A DNA stretch of 64,000 nucleotides. Source: Rhizobium sp. BK316. Lineage in GTDB: Bacteria; Pseudomonadota; Alphaproteobacteria; Rhizobiales; Rhizobiaceae. The notes beneath the pieces were generated by a model. The model was not told the origin of the DNA. It worked only from the letters and a program-made list of their open reading frames with translations, and did no database searches. The DNA is taken from positions 124,001-188,000 of the forward strand of contig NZ_JACHZR010000008.1 in assembly GCF_014193695.1 (NCBI RefSeq), given 5' to 3'. This document shows, piece by piece, positions 23,966 through 33,784 of this stretch (position 1 is the stretch's first letter; every line of letters starts with the position of its first letter). Position numbers and translations under genes: made by a program.

Positions 23966-23992
23966 GATCTGCAATCAGAATGGGAAAAACGG

Positions 23993-24022
23993 AAATCCCG
24001 GACCCTCGTCCGGGATTTTTTT
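23993..24022 (+). terminator. Rho-independent terminator after the lipoprotein gene
   Basis: The stem AAATCCCGGAC pairs perfectly with GTCCGGGATTT over a CCTC loop and is followed by a T-run, 28 bases after the stop codon. Confidence 0.9.
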
Positions 24023-24138
24023 GTACTAAATTAGTGCGTCAGCAGTTTAAATTGGTACACGTGACGGGATTTTGCCGCTAAGCTTATTGTTGGCTGGGCA
24101 ACGCAGAGCTTCATTTTAATGTAACCCAAAAGCGGCGG

Positions 24139-26064
24139 ATGCGGATTAGAGGAACGGGCCTGAGAACTGGTATTGCGTATCGAGCAGGCGCCATGGTGGT
24201 GGTCGCAGCGGCGGCTGCATTTTCACCCATCCTCGTGGGCAAAGCTTACGCATTCAAGCTTTTTGGCATCACCATATTCGGCAAGGATGAGGACGAGAAC
24301 CTCCAGGTGCCCGATCCCGTGCGCTATGACGTCGACCTCGAAGCCGGGACAGCCGATAGCGACCTGAAGGAGGCGCTGCAGAACAGCTCTCGCCTCGTCG
24401 GCGACAAGAATCGTCCGGTTTCAGGCGATCTGGGTGTCGTCGTGAAAGCCCGCGACGACCGCGACAGGCTGATCGCCACGCTCTACGAAAAGGCGCGCTA
24501 TGGTGGCGTAGTGACGATCACCATCGACGGTCGCAACATTGACGACCTGCCGCCGAATCCGACCTTCGACCGCTCCAAACCCGTCCCGGTCAAGGTGAAC
24601 ATCGCGCCAGGCCCTGTCTTTACCGTGAATGAGGTTCAGTTCGGTGGCGATGCCGCGCACCGCAATCCCGCCGACTACGATCTCGCTCCGGGTGAGCAGG
24701 CAGGCTCGCTCGCGATCATCAAGGCCGGCGATACGATCGTCGACCAGTTGAAGAGCGAGGGCAGACCCTTCGCCAAGCTGACCGAGCGCCGCGTGGTCGC
24801 CGACCACAGCAGCAATACCGTCGATATCGTTCTCGCTACCGAAGGCGGCCCTGTTGCCCCGATCGGCGATGTCGGCGTCACAGGCGAAAGAATGGTCAAA
24901 CCGGAATTCATCCAGCGTTATTCGCGCCTGCAGAAGGGCGAAGCCTATTCGCCGGAGGCGCTGAGGAAAGCAGGTGAACGCCTGCGGGCGCTTGGCGTCT
25001 TCTCAAGCGTCACGATCCACGAGGGCGACGCACTTGCTGCCGATGGCACTTTGCCGATGACGATCGAGGTTTCCGAAGGCAAACGGCGCTATCTCGGCAT
25101 CGGCGCGCAATATTCGACGATCGACGGTTTCGGCATCAACGGCTACTGGGGCCATCGCAATCTGTTCGGCGGGGCCGAATCGCTGCGCATCGAAGGCGCT
25201 GTCTCGCGCCTCGGCGAAGCATCCGACCTGGGCGATCTCGATTATTCCGCCGGGATCCTTTTTACGAAACCGGGCTTTATCCACCCGTCTGCTACCCTGA
25301 AGGCCGGCATCGTCGCCAAGACCGAAAATCCTGATGCTTATAATGCGAAGCTCATTACCGCCTCGCTCGGCCTCTCCTATGAATTGACGGATCAGGACAC
25401 CATCTCCGCAGCCGGCGAGGTGAGCTTCGAGAATGATGACGACGCCTTCGGCAACAACAACTATCTGACCTTCACGCTGCCGATCACCTACGATCGCGAC
25501 GCCCGCGACGACAAATACAATCCGACCGGGGGCTACCACGCCACGCTGTCGGCAAAGCCGGGTTATGAGTTCATGAACGGCACGGTCTATTCGGCCTTCG
25601 AGGGCTCGATATCAGGCTATCTCGGTCTCGGCGCCGAAGACGGCATCGTCCTTGCCGCCAAGCTCGCAGCCGGCACGCTGATCGGCGGCGACGGCGTTCA
25701 GGATATTCCCGCTACCCAGCGTTTCTTCGCCGGCGGCGGCGGTTCGGTGCGCGGCTACGGATACCAGGAAATCTCACCGCGTAACGAAAACGGCGATGAG
25801 ACCGGCGGCCGCTCCTTTGTGACCACCTCATTCGAGGCGCGCGTCAAGATCACCGATACGATCGGAATCGTACCCTTCATCGATGTCGGTACGGTTTCGG
25901 ACAGCATCGCGCCCGATTTTTCCGATATCAGGACCGGCGCGGGCGCTGGTATCCGCTATGCAACGCCTTTCGGCCCCCTTCGGCTTGATTTTGCCGTACC
26001 GCTGAACAAGTACGATGGTGGGACGGATTATGGAATTTATGCCGGCATAGGCCAGTCGTTCTAG
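24139..26064 (+). CDS. tamA: TamA-like Omp85-family outer membrane protein
   Basis: A 641-residue outer-membrane protein of the translocation and assembly module. It has an N-terminal signal region (ending GKAYA), then three POTRA-like domains (about residues 70-330, including FAKLTERRVVADHSSNTVDI and YSPEALRKAGERLRALGVF). The C-terminal barrel begins near RRYLGIGAQYSTIDG, with the lid-lock motif GSVRGYGYQE and a final phenylalanine. tamB starts 80 bases downstream. TamA and TamB together help insert some outer-membrane proteins and move lipids. The distinction from BamA rests on length and on the tamB neighbour. Confidence 0.92.
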   Translation: MRIRGTGLRTGIAYRAGAMVVVAAAAAFSPILVGKAYAFKLFGITIFGKDEDENLQVPDPVRYDVDLEAGTADSDLKEALQNSSRLVGDKNRPVSGDLGVVVKARDDRDRLIATLYEKARYGGVVTITIDGRNIDDLPPNPTFDRSKPVPVKVNIAPGPVFTVNEVQFGGDAAHRNPADYDLAPGEQAGSLAIIKAGDTIVDQLKSEGRPFAKLTERRVVADHSSNTVDIVLATEGGPVAPIGDVGVTGERMVKPEFIQRYSRLQKGEAYSPEALRKAGERLRALGVFSSVTIHEGDALAADGTLPMTIEVSEGKRRYLGIGAQYSTIDGFGINGYWGHRNLFGGAESLRIEGAVSRLGEASDLGDLDYSAGILFTKPGFIHPSATLKAGIVAKTENPDAYNAKLITASLGLSYELTDQDTISAAGEVSFENDDDAFGNNNYLTFTLPITYDRDARDDKYNPTGGYHATLSAKPGYEFMNGTVYSAFEGSISGYLGLGAEDGIVLAAKLAAGTLIGGDGVQDIPATQRFFAGGGGSVRGYGYQEISPRNENGDETGGRSFVTTSFEARVKITDTIGIVPFIDVGTVSDSIAPDFSDIRTGAGAGIRYATPFGPLRLDFAVPLNKYDGGTDYGIYAGIGQSF

Positions 26065-26144
26065 GCCAGTCATTACAGGAAGGCCGATTTCACAGTGTTT
26101 TCCGACCTGTGAGCTGTCATGAAAACAAGATAGTGTCCGCTCTT

Positions 26145-29100
26145 ATGCAAATGTTGGCGAAAATCATGAAATGGATGATACGGCTGCTTGGCTACGGCCT
26201 CGGTGCGGCGATCATCCTTGCCGTCATTGCTTTGGCGATCTTCGGCTTCACCTCCTTCGGCGCACGTATCATCACCGAAAATGTCGCCTCCACGCTTTCC
26301 AATCGCGACATGACGATAACAGTGCGCGAACCGGAGGGGCTGCTGACCGGCGGCTTACGCGCAGCCGAGATCACCTTGTCAGACACACGCGGCACCTTCG
26401 CGGAAATTCGCGGCATTGCCATCGACTGGAACCCACTCGCGCTGCTAACTGGCACCTTCCATGCCAAACAGGTCTCGGTCGCCTCCATCGACGTGCGCCG
26501 CCCGCCGGTGCGAACCCTGCCGTCCAAACCGGTGGCCCCGGGCGAAGAAAGCAGCGGTGGTTTCCGCCTGCCGCTGAAGATCGATATCGAACATATCGCC
26601 TTGCCCAATATTTCTCTCGCCGCGCCGCTGACCGGCCGCGCTTTCTCGCTTGCCGCGACGGGCAACCTCAAGGCCGATGGCGATGGCGGCGAAGCCCTTG
26701 TCAGCGTCAACCGCCATCAGGTCCCCGACGCAAAACTCTCCGCTGATATCGCCTTTACCCCGGCAAACGGTGACCTGCGGCTGAACGCCCAGCTTGCCGA
26801 ACCGCAGGGTGGCCTGCTCGTCGGTTTCCTCGGTTTGCCCGGCAGCCCGGCTGTCAATATCGCGCTGAACGGCGAAGGCCCGATTTCCGATTGGAACGGT
26901 AAGCTGCAGGCCGCCCTCGATGGCCAGCAACGAGCTTCGCTGGAGGGCAAGCACGCGATCACCCCCGACGGCTTGCATCATCTCGACCTCAAGGGCGGCG
27001 GCGATGTCAGCTCGCTGCTTCCCATGACATTCCGGCCGCTTTTTGCTGGCCAGACGAATATCGATGTCTCCGCTACCTTCGACAATCACGGCAAGATCGA
27101 TATCCAGACCGGCAATCTCGCGACTGGCAGCGTCGTCATCGCCGCATCCGGCACGCTCGATCCCGCCGGCAATAACAGCCTGAACGCCAATGTCCTCGGC
27201 ACCTCCGGTCCGGTCGATTTCCGCTGGCCGCTCGCCGATGGCGAAGCGCGTTTCATGATTTCAGGTCTCAATCTGGCGATGACCGGGCAGGCCCAGGCGG
27301 TGCGCATCAACGCCAGCGGATCTCTGGATTCCGCCACGATGCCCCAGGCCGATATCAGCAACGTCAAACTGACGGCCAAGAGCGATGCCTTCAATCTCGC
27401 CAATGGCGCCGGCGATATCGAACTGCGCCTCGTTGCCGGAGACGCGACCTTCACCGAGCCCAATCTCAACCGCGCGGTTCGAGGACCTGTCACGCTCGTC
27501 GCTCCGCTTCAGATTTCGCGTAACGGTATCGGTTTCAACGGCACGAGCATCGAAAGCGCCAATATCGGCGCCGATCTCAACGGCTCCTATCGCCTGGCTG
27601 ACAGCATGCTGACCGGCAATGCGAAATTTACCGTGCAGACGGCCGCCCTGCCGCCGGCTGTAGCAGGAAAGTTCGATGCGCCGATCGATCTCGAAACCCA
27701 GGTTGCCGGAACGATCCCTTCCAAGGTGACGCTTTCGAACATCGTTTTGAAATCGCCGTCCATTGAGGCGGCCGGCAATGTCGCGCTCGACGACGACAAC
27801 CTGACGGCCGATCTCACCGGCAAACTTCCCGATATCGGCAAGCTGCTGTCAGGCACGAGCGGTGCGGCCGATTACAGCATCAAGGCGAATGGCACCCTTC
27901 CCACTCTTGCTCTGACCGCAAACGTGAAAGCCGCCAGCCTGCAGATGGCCGATCGTAAGCTCGGCGATCTGAATATCGACCTGACCGGCACCGCCGATCC
28001 TGCCGCTCCACAAGGAAAGATTGCCGCAACCGGCACGATCGACGGCCAGCCGATCGGCATCAACGGTGACGTCAAGTCCGAAAACGGAACGATCTCCATC
28101 CCCGCGCTGACGGCCGATGTCGGCGGCAATCGCCTGTCGGGCAACCTCACGCTTTCGCCAAGCACGACGCCGGCGGGCGCACTGACCTTCGACTTTCCGG
28201 ATATCAGCCTGCTTGCCGCCCTCGGCGGCCAGAAGGCGGAAGGCGACCTCAAGGGTTCCATCGACATTACCGGCGATGATGGCAAGATCGCACTCAAGGT
28301 CGCCGCCAATGGCAGCGGCATCCGCCGCGACACGCTGACGATCCTCAAGCCGACAGTGGATGTTACCGTCAGCGACCTCATGGCCTTTGCGGCTAATGGC
28401 ACTGTGCGTGCAGACGAGTTCGGCTTCGGGACCAACAAGCTCACGGGCATCGCCCTCGACTTCGCACAGGAGCAGACCCGCACAGATTTCAAGCTGGATG
28501 CGGGCTACGACGGCAATCCGCTGCAGGCGGCCGGCAACGTGCAGTCGGCAGGCGGCATGATCGACCTCAGCCTCGATCGCTTCATTGCAAAGCCGCGCAA
28601 CATCCCGGTCGAACTCGCCTCACCCGCAAAGGTCAACGTCACAAACGGTGTTGCCAGCCTGAGCGGCGTGACCGTCAAGACCGGCAATGGCTCTGTCGCG
28701 GTCACAGGCTCGGCCGGTGAGACACTGAAGCTCGATGCCGTCGTCACCGACTTGCCCGCAAGCCTCGCCAACAGCTTCGTCCCCAATCTTGCCGCCGACG
28801 GCACGATTTCCGGGACGGTCAACGTGACCGGGACGCCGGCCGCCCCGACCGTCAATTTCAAGCTTGACTGGAAGGATGCGGCCACCAGCCATACAAAAGG
28901 CGCCAACATCGCGCCTCTTGGCATCACAACGTCAGGCACCTTCGCCGACAACAAGCTGAATTTCGATGGCGGCATCAGCGGCGCTGACGGCCTTTCCCTG
29001 AAGACGGCGGGCGACGTCGGCCTTGCCGATCCGAGCGGCCCGACACTCAACATCAACGCCGATATCGTCAGCCTGCCGGCAAAGATCGCCAACGGCTTCG

Positions 29101-32100
29101 TCCCCGATCTCGCCGCCGAAGGTACCGTTTCGGGAACCGTCAAGGCAACGGGCACGCCCGCGACACCGGCTGCCGATTTCAAGCTGAACTGGAAAGGCGC
29201 CGCGACAAGCCAGACAAAGAGCGCCAGGCTTGCCGGCCTTTCGCTCAATGCATCCGGCCGGTTTGCGGATAACAAGCTCGATTTCGATACGGCGCTTACC
29301 GGTAAGGGCGGAGTATCGCTGAAAGCGCTCGGTAATGTCGCTGTTACTGGAACCACGATCGGCAACATCAAAGTCGATGCCGAACTTGCGAATGTTCCGG
29401 CCAGTATCGCCAACAGTTTCGTGAAAGATCTCGATGCCGGTGGGATGATCTCTGGCACTGCGTCGGCATCCGGGACGCTGACCGCACCGGCTGCGGATTT
29501 CAAACTCATCTGGCAGGACGCCACGACACGGCACACCAAAACCACCGGTCTGACCGGTTTGGACCTTGCGGCAACCGGCCATTTCGCCGACCAGAAACTC
29601 GATTTCGATGCCAACCTCAGCGGACCGAAAGCCCTGTCGCTAAAGGCGACAGGCAATGTCGAACTTGCGGGAACGACGGTTCGCAATCTCAAGGTCGATG
29701 CCGATCTCGCCAATCTTCCGGCCGGCCTTGCCAATGGCTTCGTTCCCGATCTCGGCGCTCAAGGCACGATTTCCGGCAAGGCATCCGCCTCCGGCTCGCT
29801 GCCGGCGCCTGCTGTCACCTTCGATCTTGCTTGGGCGAATGCGGCGACACGCCAAACAAAGAGCAACGGACTTACCGATCTCTCCGCCAAGGCGACCGGC
29901 AAATATGAAAACAACAGGGTCGATTTCGATGCCAATCTCGGCAGCGGCAATGGCGCACTGCTGAGGGCGAACGGCGGCGTGACGATCGATGGCACCGCCA
30001 TTCGCGACCTCGCCGTCAACGCTGACATTGCCGGCCTGCCCGCAAACCTCGCCAACGGCTTTGTGCCCGGCCTCGAGGCCGAAGGCACGATCTCCGGTAC
30101 CGCTGTCACCTCAGGCACGCCGACAGAACCGGCGGTCGATTTCAAGGTCGACTGGACGAATGCGGCAACGCGCCACACCAAGACCGCCGGTCTTTCCGGG
30201 CTGGCGATTGCCGCTTCGGGCAAATATGTCAGCAACCGCTTGGATTTCGACGCCAATCTGAATGGCAAAGGCGGCGTCTCACTGAAGGCCGCCGGCAATC
30301 TCGCCCTCGCCGGCACGACGATCCAAGGCATCGATGCGAAGGCCGACATCACCAATCTGCCGGCAGCCGTCGCCAATGGGTTCGTTCCGGATATTGGAGC
30401 CGGAGGCATCATTACTGCGACGGCCACGGCTTCCGGTTCGCTCGCCGCGCCGTCGGCCGATTTCAAGATCGACTGGAGAAACGCCGAAACGAAACAGACC
30501 AGGACTGCTGGTCTGTCTGGCCTGACGCTCGCCGCTTCCGGCAAGCTCAGCAAGGACCGGCTGGATTTCGACGCCAATCTCAATGGCAACGGCGGTGTTT
30601 CGCTGAAGGCCGTGGGCAATCTCGATATTTCAGGCACGACCATAAGGGGCGTCAACGCCAAGGCCGATATCACCAATCTACCGGCGGCCGTCGCCAACGG
30701 GTTCGTCCCGAACCTTGGTGCCGAAGGCGCCATCACCGCGACCGCGACTGCTTCGGGATCGCTTCCCCTTCCCTCGGTCGATTTCAAGGTCGACTGGAAG
30801 AATGCCCAAACGAGCCAGACGAAGGGCGCCGGCCTTGCCCCGCTCACCCTCGGCGCAAGCGGCAAGCTTGCCGACAACAGGCTGACGGTCGACACCAGCC
30901 TTGCCGGTGACGGCGGATTGTCGCTGAAAGGCGGCGGCACTCTCGCAATGACGGGCAACCGCGCCATGTCGATGCGCTTCAACGGCAGTCTTCCCTTCGC
31001 CGTTCTTGGTGCACAACTCGCCCAGCAAGGTCTCGTTGCCGAGGGCGTCGCCAATGTAAACCTGGAAGTCAGCGGTACGACGGCAGCACCCGTCATCAAC
31101 GGAACGGTCACCACGGATGGCGCAAAGCTGATCGACGTGCGCCGCAACCTCGCCCTTGAAGGCCTCGGCGCGACCATCACCTTCAATGGCCAGCAGGCCG
31201 TCATTTCGCGGCTGAACGGCAGGCTCGCAAGCGGCGGCTCGATCTCGGCGAGCGGCTCGGTCGGCATCAGCGGCACCTTCCCCGCCGATCTTTCCATCCG
31301 CCTGGACCACGCCGTCTATGTCGACGGCACGCTGGTTGTCGCAACGGTCGACGGCACGCTCGGCCTTAGGGGACCGCTGCTTTCCAATCCCACGCTTGAT
31401 GGTAAGCTTCACATCGACAAGGCTTCGATCACCGTGCCGGAGAGGCTGCCGACATCGCTGCGTGAAATCGATATCCGCCATATCCACGCCCCGCCCGCCG
31501 TGCTCGCCCAGCTCAGGGATAATGCTCAGCAGCAGCCCCGGCAAAAATCTTCGACCATCATGCTCGATATCCAGCTCGATGCGCCCTCGCAGATCTTCGT
31601 GCGCGGCCGCGGCATCGATGCAGAGGTCGGCGGCAACATTACGATCCGCGGCTCGGCTGCCGCGCCCGAAGTTGTCGGCGCCTTCACCATGCGCCGCGGC
31701 CGTCTGACGATCCTCAACCGCCGCCTCGATTTTTCCGATCGCAGCCGGATCACCTTTGCCGGTGACCTGACACCTGCCCTCGACATGGAGGCCACCTCGA
31801 CCTCGGGCTCCACGACGCTCACCGTGGATGTCGCGGGGCTTGCGACCGATCCGGCTATTACCTTCTCCTCCTCGCCTGCGCTGCCGCAGGACGAAGTGCT
31901 GGCCCAGCTCATCTTCGGGCAGTCCATGTCCCGACTGTCGCCGGTGCAGATCGCCCAGCTAGCCGATGCCGTCAGCCAACTCGCCGGCAATCGCTCCACT
32001 TCGCTCTTTGAAGGGCTCCGCAACCAGCTTGGTGTCGATGACCTTGACATCAGTACCGACGAGAAGGGCAGGACCAGCGTCAGCGTCGGCCGTTACCTCA

Positions 32101-32252
32101 ACGAACGCACCTATTTCGAGCTGCAGCAGGGCGGAGAGGCCGGCGCCAAGGCAATCATCAATCTTGATGTCGGCCGCGGCGTGAAACTGCGCGGCGCCGC
32201 CGGCGGTAATGGCGCAGGCGAAGCCGGCATCGTCTACGAGCATGAATATTGA
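26145..32252 (+). CDS. tamB: TamB-like translocation and assembly module protein (DUF490)
   Basis: A protein of 2035 residues from ATG 26145; a GTG at 26109 is also in frame. One N-terminal membrane helix (LGAAIILAVIALAIFGF) anchors a very long periplasmic beta-rich body. The C-terminal 350 residues are the conserved TamB domain (VVGAFTMRRGRLTILNRRLD, DEVLAQLIFGQSMSRLSPVQ). It is much longer than enterobacterial TamB (about 1260). Part of the excess is seven tandem repeats of about 107 residues (residues 866-1615). TamB spans the periplasm as a hydrophobic groove linking the inner membrane to TamA and is implicated in phospholipid transport. Confidence 0.92.
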   Translation: MQMLAKIMKWMIRLLGYGLGAAIILAVIALAIFGFTSFGARIITENVASTLSNRDMTITVREPEGLLTGGLRAAEITLSDTRGTFAEIRGIAIDWNPLALLTGTFHAKQVSVASIDVRRPPVRTLPSKPVAPGEESSGGFRLPLKIDIEHIALPNISLAAPLTGRAFSLAATGNLKADGDGGEALVSVNRHQVPDAKLSADIAFTPANGDLRLNAQLAEPQGGLLVGFLGLPGSPAVNIALNGEGPISDWNGKLQAALDGQQRASLEGKHAITPDGLHHLDLKGGGDVSSLLPMTFRPLFAGQTNIDVSATFDNHGKIDIQTGNLATGSVVIAASGTLDPAGNNSLNANVLGTSGPVDFRWPLADGEARFMISGLNLAMTGQAQAVRINASGSLDSATMPQADISNVKLTAKSDAFNLANGAGDIELRLVAGDATFTEPNLNRAVRGPVTLVAPLQISRNGIGFNGTSIESANIGADLNGSYRLADSMLTGNAKFTVQTAALPPAVAGKFDAPIDLETQVAGTIPSKVTLSNIVLKSPSIEAAGNVALDDDNLTADLTGKLPDIGKLLSGTSGAADYSIKANGTLPTLALTANVKAASLQMADRKLGDLNIDLTGTADPAAPQGKIAATGTIDGQPIGINGDVKSENGTISIPALTADVGGNRLSGNLTLSPSTTPAGALTFDFPDISLLAALGGQKAEGDLKGSIDITGDDGKIALKVAANGSGIRRDTLTILKPTVDVTVSDLMAFAANGTVRADEFGFGTNKLTGIALDFAQEQTRTDFKLDAGYDGNPLQAAGNVQSAGGMIDLSLDRFIAKPRNIPVELASPAKVNVTNGVASLSGVTVKTGNGSVAVTGSAGETLKLDAVVTDLPASLANSFVPNLAADGTISGTVNVTGTPAAPTVNFKLDWKDAATSHTKGANIAPLGITTSGTFADNKLNFDGGISGADGLSLKTAGDVGLADPSGPTLNINADIVSLPAKIANGFVPDLAAEGTVSGTVKATGTPATPAADFKLNWKGAATSQTKSARLAGLSLNASGRFADNKLDFDTALTGKGGVSLKALGNVAVTGTTIGNIKVDAELANVPASIANSFVKDLDAGGMISGTASASGTLTAPAADFKLIWQDATTRHTKTTGLTGLDLAATGHFADQKLDFDANLSGPKALSLKATGNVELAGTTVRNLKVDADLANLPAGLANGFVPDLGAQGTISGKASASGSLPAPAVTFDLAWANAATRQTKSNGLTDLSAKATGKYENNRVDFDANLGSGNGALLRANGGVTIDGTAIRDLAVNADIAGLPANLANGFVPGLEAEGTISGTAVTSGTPTEPAVDFKVDWTNAATRHTKTAGLSGLAIAASGKYVSNRLDFDANLNGKGGVSLKAAGNLALAGTTIQGIDAKADITNLPAAVANGFVPDIGAGGIITATATASGSLAAPSADFKIDWRNAETKQTRTAGLSGLTLAASGKLSKDRLDFDANLNGNGGVSLKAVGNLDISGTTIRGVNAKADITNLPAAVANGFVPNLGAEGAITATATASGSLPLPSVDFKVDWKNAQTSQTKGAGLAPLTLGASGKLADNRLTVDTSLAGDGGLSLKGGGTLAMTGNRAMSMRFNGSLPFAVLGAQLAQQGLVAEGVANVNLEVSGTTAAPVINGTVTTDGAKLIDVRRNLALEGLGATITFNGQQAVISRLNGRLASGGSISASGSVGISGTFPADLSIRLDHAVYVDGTLVVATVDGTLGLRGPLLSNPTLDGKLHIDKASITVPERLPTSLREIDIRHIHAPPAVLAQLRDNAQQQPRQKSSTIMLDIQLDAPSQIFVRGRGIDAEVGGNITIRGSAAAPEVVGAFTMRRGRLTILNRRLDFSDRSRITFAGDLTPALDMEATSTSGSTTLTVDVAGLATDPAITFSSSPALPQDEVLAQLIFGQSMSRLSPVQIAQLADAVSQLAGNRSTSLFEGLRNQLGVDDLDISTDEKGRTSVSVGRYLNERTYFELQQGGEAGAKAIINLDVGRGVKLRGAAGGNGAGEAGIVYEHEY
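28740..30988 (+). repeat. Seven tandem 321-bp repeats inside tamB
   Basis: Each unit of about 107 codons runs through a core like LPAxxANGFVPDLxAxGTISG, then SG-x4-P-x2-DFK-x2-W, then TK-x2-GL-x-GL, then LDFDANL and GGVSLKAxGNL. Units 5 to 7 are most alike, for example ITNLPAAVANGFVP in units 6 and 7. The reading frame is intact, so the repeats extend the beta-groove rather than disrupt the gene. Confidence 0.85.
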
Positions 32253-32275
32253 TGGCTTGGAAGATTAGGGGCGGC

Positions 32276-32704
32276 CTAGAAGCTCGCCTTGCTGGTCTTC
32301 AATAGAATGTTGGTTTCGGTCGTGTTGATGCCGTCGAACAGGCGTATCCGGCGTAGCGTTTCATCGAAGGAAACGAGATCGCGGTCCTCGAGCTCAGCGA
32401 CGAAATCCCATTTGCCGTTGGTGCTGTGCAGCGCGCGCACTTGCGGCAGACCGCGGAGCTGAGTGGCGACCTTATCGGCAAGCTTGCCATGGACTTCGAT
32501 CATGACGATCGCCCGAACACCGGCGGACCGCGTCTCGTGACCAGTGCGGATGGTGAAGCCGGAAATGGTACCGTTTTCGACCATCCGGTCGATCCGCGAG
32601 GCAACCGTCGCCCGTGAAGCGCCTGTCATCGCAGCAAGCGAGGAAACGGAGATTCGTGCATTGTGCCGAAGTGCGCTCAAAAGCTCGTTGTCGAGATCGT
32701 CCAC
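32276..32704 (-). CDS. Lrp/AsnC family transcriptional regulator
   Basis: A 142-residue regulator with an N-terminal winged HTH (LDNELLSALRHNARISVSSL, GASRATVASRIDRMVENG) and a C-terminal ligand-binding RAM/AsnC domain (AIVMIEVHGKLADKVATQL). It is divergent from the arginase-ornithine aminotransferase pair, with about 130 bases between starts. By this layout it probably controls arginine or ornithine catabolism; local regulators of this family do so in Agrobacterium. The effector is not shown by the sequence. Confidence 0.88.
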   Translation of the reverse strand: MDDLDNELLSALRHNARISVSSLAAMTGASRATVASRIDRMVENGTISGFTIRTGHETRSAGVRAIVMIEVHGKLADKVATQLRGLPQVRALHSTNGKWDFVAELEDRDLVSFDETLRRIRLFDGINTTETNILLKTSKASF

Positions 32705-32835
32705 GGTTTCACTTTGTCAAATTAGCTTTATCAATCTGCGTAATCATAATCCATTTCGGACACTTTTCCATCTATTTGCCGCCACCACTTTATCCCACTA
32801 TCGGCCGAAACAGGCCTCACAACGGAGCCCTCGGA

Positions 32836-33771
32836 ATGGAAGCACAATCACGATCTGTCATCCTCATCGGCATTCCGCTTGAGGAAGGTTCCGGCCGCAG
32901 GGGCGCTGGCATGGGACCGACGGCATTGCGCATTGCGGGCATCGACAAGGCGCTGATCGATCTTGGACATGACGTCGTCGACATGGGCGACCTCAATGTC
33001 GTACCGGCGAGGGATCTTCCCAATCATGCTAAGGCGCACAATCTTCGCACTGTCGGCGCCTATACCCGCGCGCTTGAGGCTGCGACTTACGATGCCGCCA
33101 AATCCGGCCGCTTCCCGCTGATCCTCGGCGGCGACCACAGCCTGTCCATGGGCAGCGTTTCCGGGATGGCACGATATGCCGCCGAAAAGGACCGCCCGCT
33201 CTTCGTTCTCTGGCTCGATGCCCATTCGGACTTTAATTCACCCGAGACCTCGCCATCAGGCAATATTCACGGCATGCCGGTCGCCTTCTTCTGTGGTCTG
33301 GCGGAATTTGCCGAAATCCTGCCCAAGGATCGTCCGTTCGTCGATCCGAAGAAAGTCTTCCAGGTCGGCATTCGTTCAGTCGATGCCTCGGAACGCCAGG
33401 AAATTCGCAAGCACGGCGTCAATGTCTTCGACATGCGCTCACTCGATGAACAGGGCGTGGCTGTGATCCTCCGCCAGATCCTGGAAACGATCGAGAAGGC
33501 AAATGGCCTGCTGCATGTCAGCTTCGATGTCGATTTCCTCGATCCCGATTTTGCGCCTGGCGTCGGCACCACCGTTCCCGGCGGCGCCACGTTCCGCGAG
33601 GCACATCTCATCATGGAGATGCTGTCAGACAGCGGCCTCGTCTCCTCGCTCGATCTCGTCGAGCTCAACCCTTTCCTTGATGACCGCGGCAAGAGCGCCC
33701 GCATCATGGTGGAGATGACGGCAAGTCTGTTCGGCCGCCGCATCTTCGATCGTCCCACACGCGCCGCATAA
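32836..33771 (+). CDS. rocF: Arginase
   Basis: Hydrolyses L-arginine to ornithine and urea with a binuclear manganese site. The metal ligands are all present in GGDHSLSMG, WLDAHSDFN and SFDVDFLDP, and the family signature VELNPFLDD is near the C-terminus. The length is 311 residues from the ATG at 32836 (MEAQSRSVILIGIP). Ornithine aminotransferase follows 13 bases after the stop, so the two enzymes form a catabolic operon under the divergent Lrp-type regulator. Confidence 0.93.
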   Translation: MEAQSRSVILIGIPLEEGSGRRGAGMGPTALRIAGIDKALIDLGHDVVDMGDLNVVPARDLPNHAKAHNLRTVGAYTRALEAATYDAAKSGRFPLILGGDHSLSMGSVSGMARYAAEKDRPLFVLWLDAHSDFNSPETSPSGNIHGMPVAFFCGLAEFAEILPKDRPFVDPKKVFQVGIRSVDASERQEIRKHGVNVFDMRSLDEQGVAVILRQILETIEKANGLLHVSFDVDFLDPDFAPGVGTTVPGGATFREAHLIMEMLSDSGLVSSLDLVELNPFLDDRGKSARIMVEMTASLFGRRIFDRPTRAA

Positions 33772-33784
33772 GGGAGCACCGGCC

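Noticed and set aside
23366..23974. 202-codon minus-strand frame upstream of hemA
   Set aside because: It is antisense to the lipoprotein gene and runs across the terminator-free intergenic region without any domain.
28740..30988. Repeat array considered as CRISPR or other non-coding repeat
   Set aside because: Units are 321 bp, stay in one reading frame and encode a beta-rich protein segment; there are no short repeats with unique spacers. No CRISPR array was seen anywhere in the window.
28505..31297. Two long minus-strand frames (409 and 512 codons)
   Set aside because: They are antisense to the tamB repeats and repeat with the same period; they come from biased codon use in tamB.
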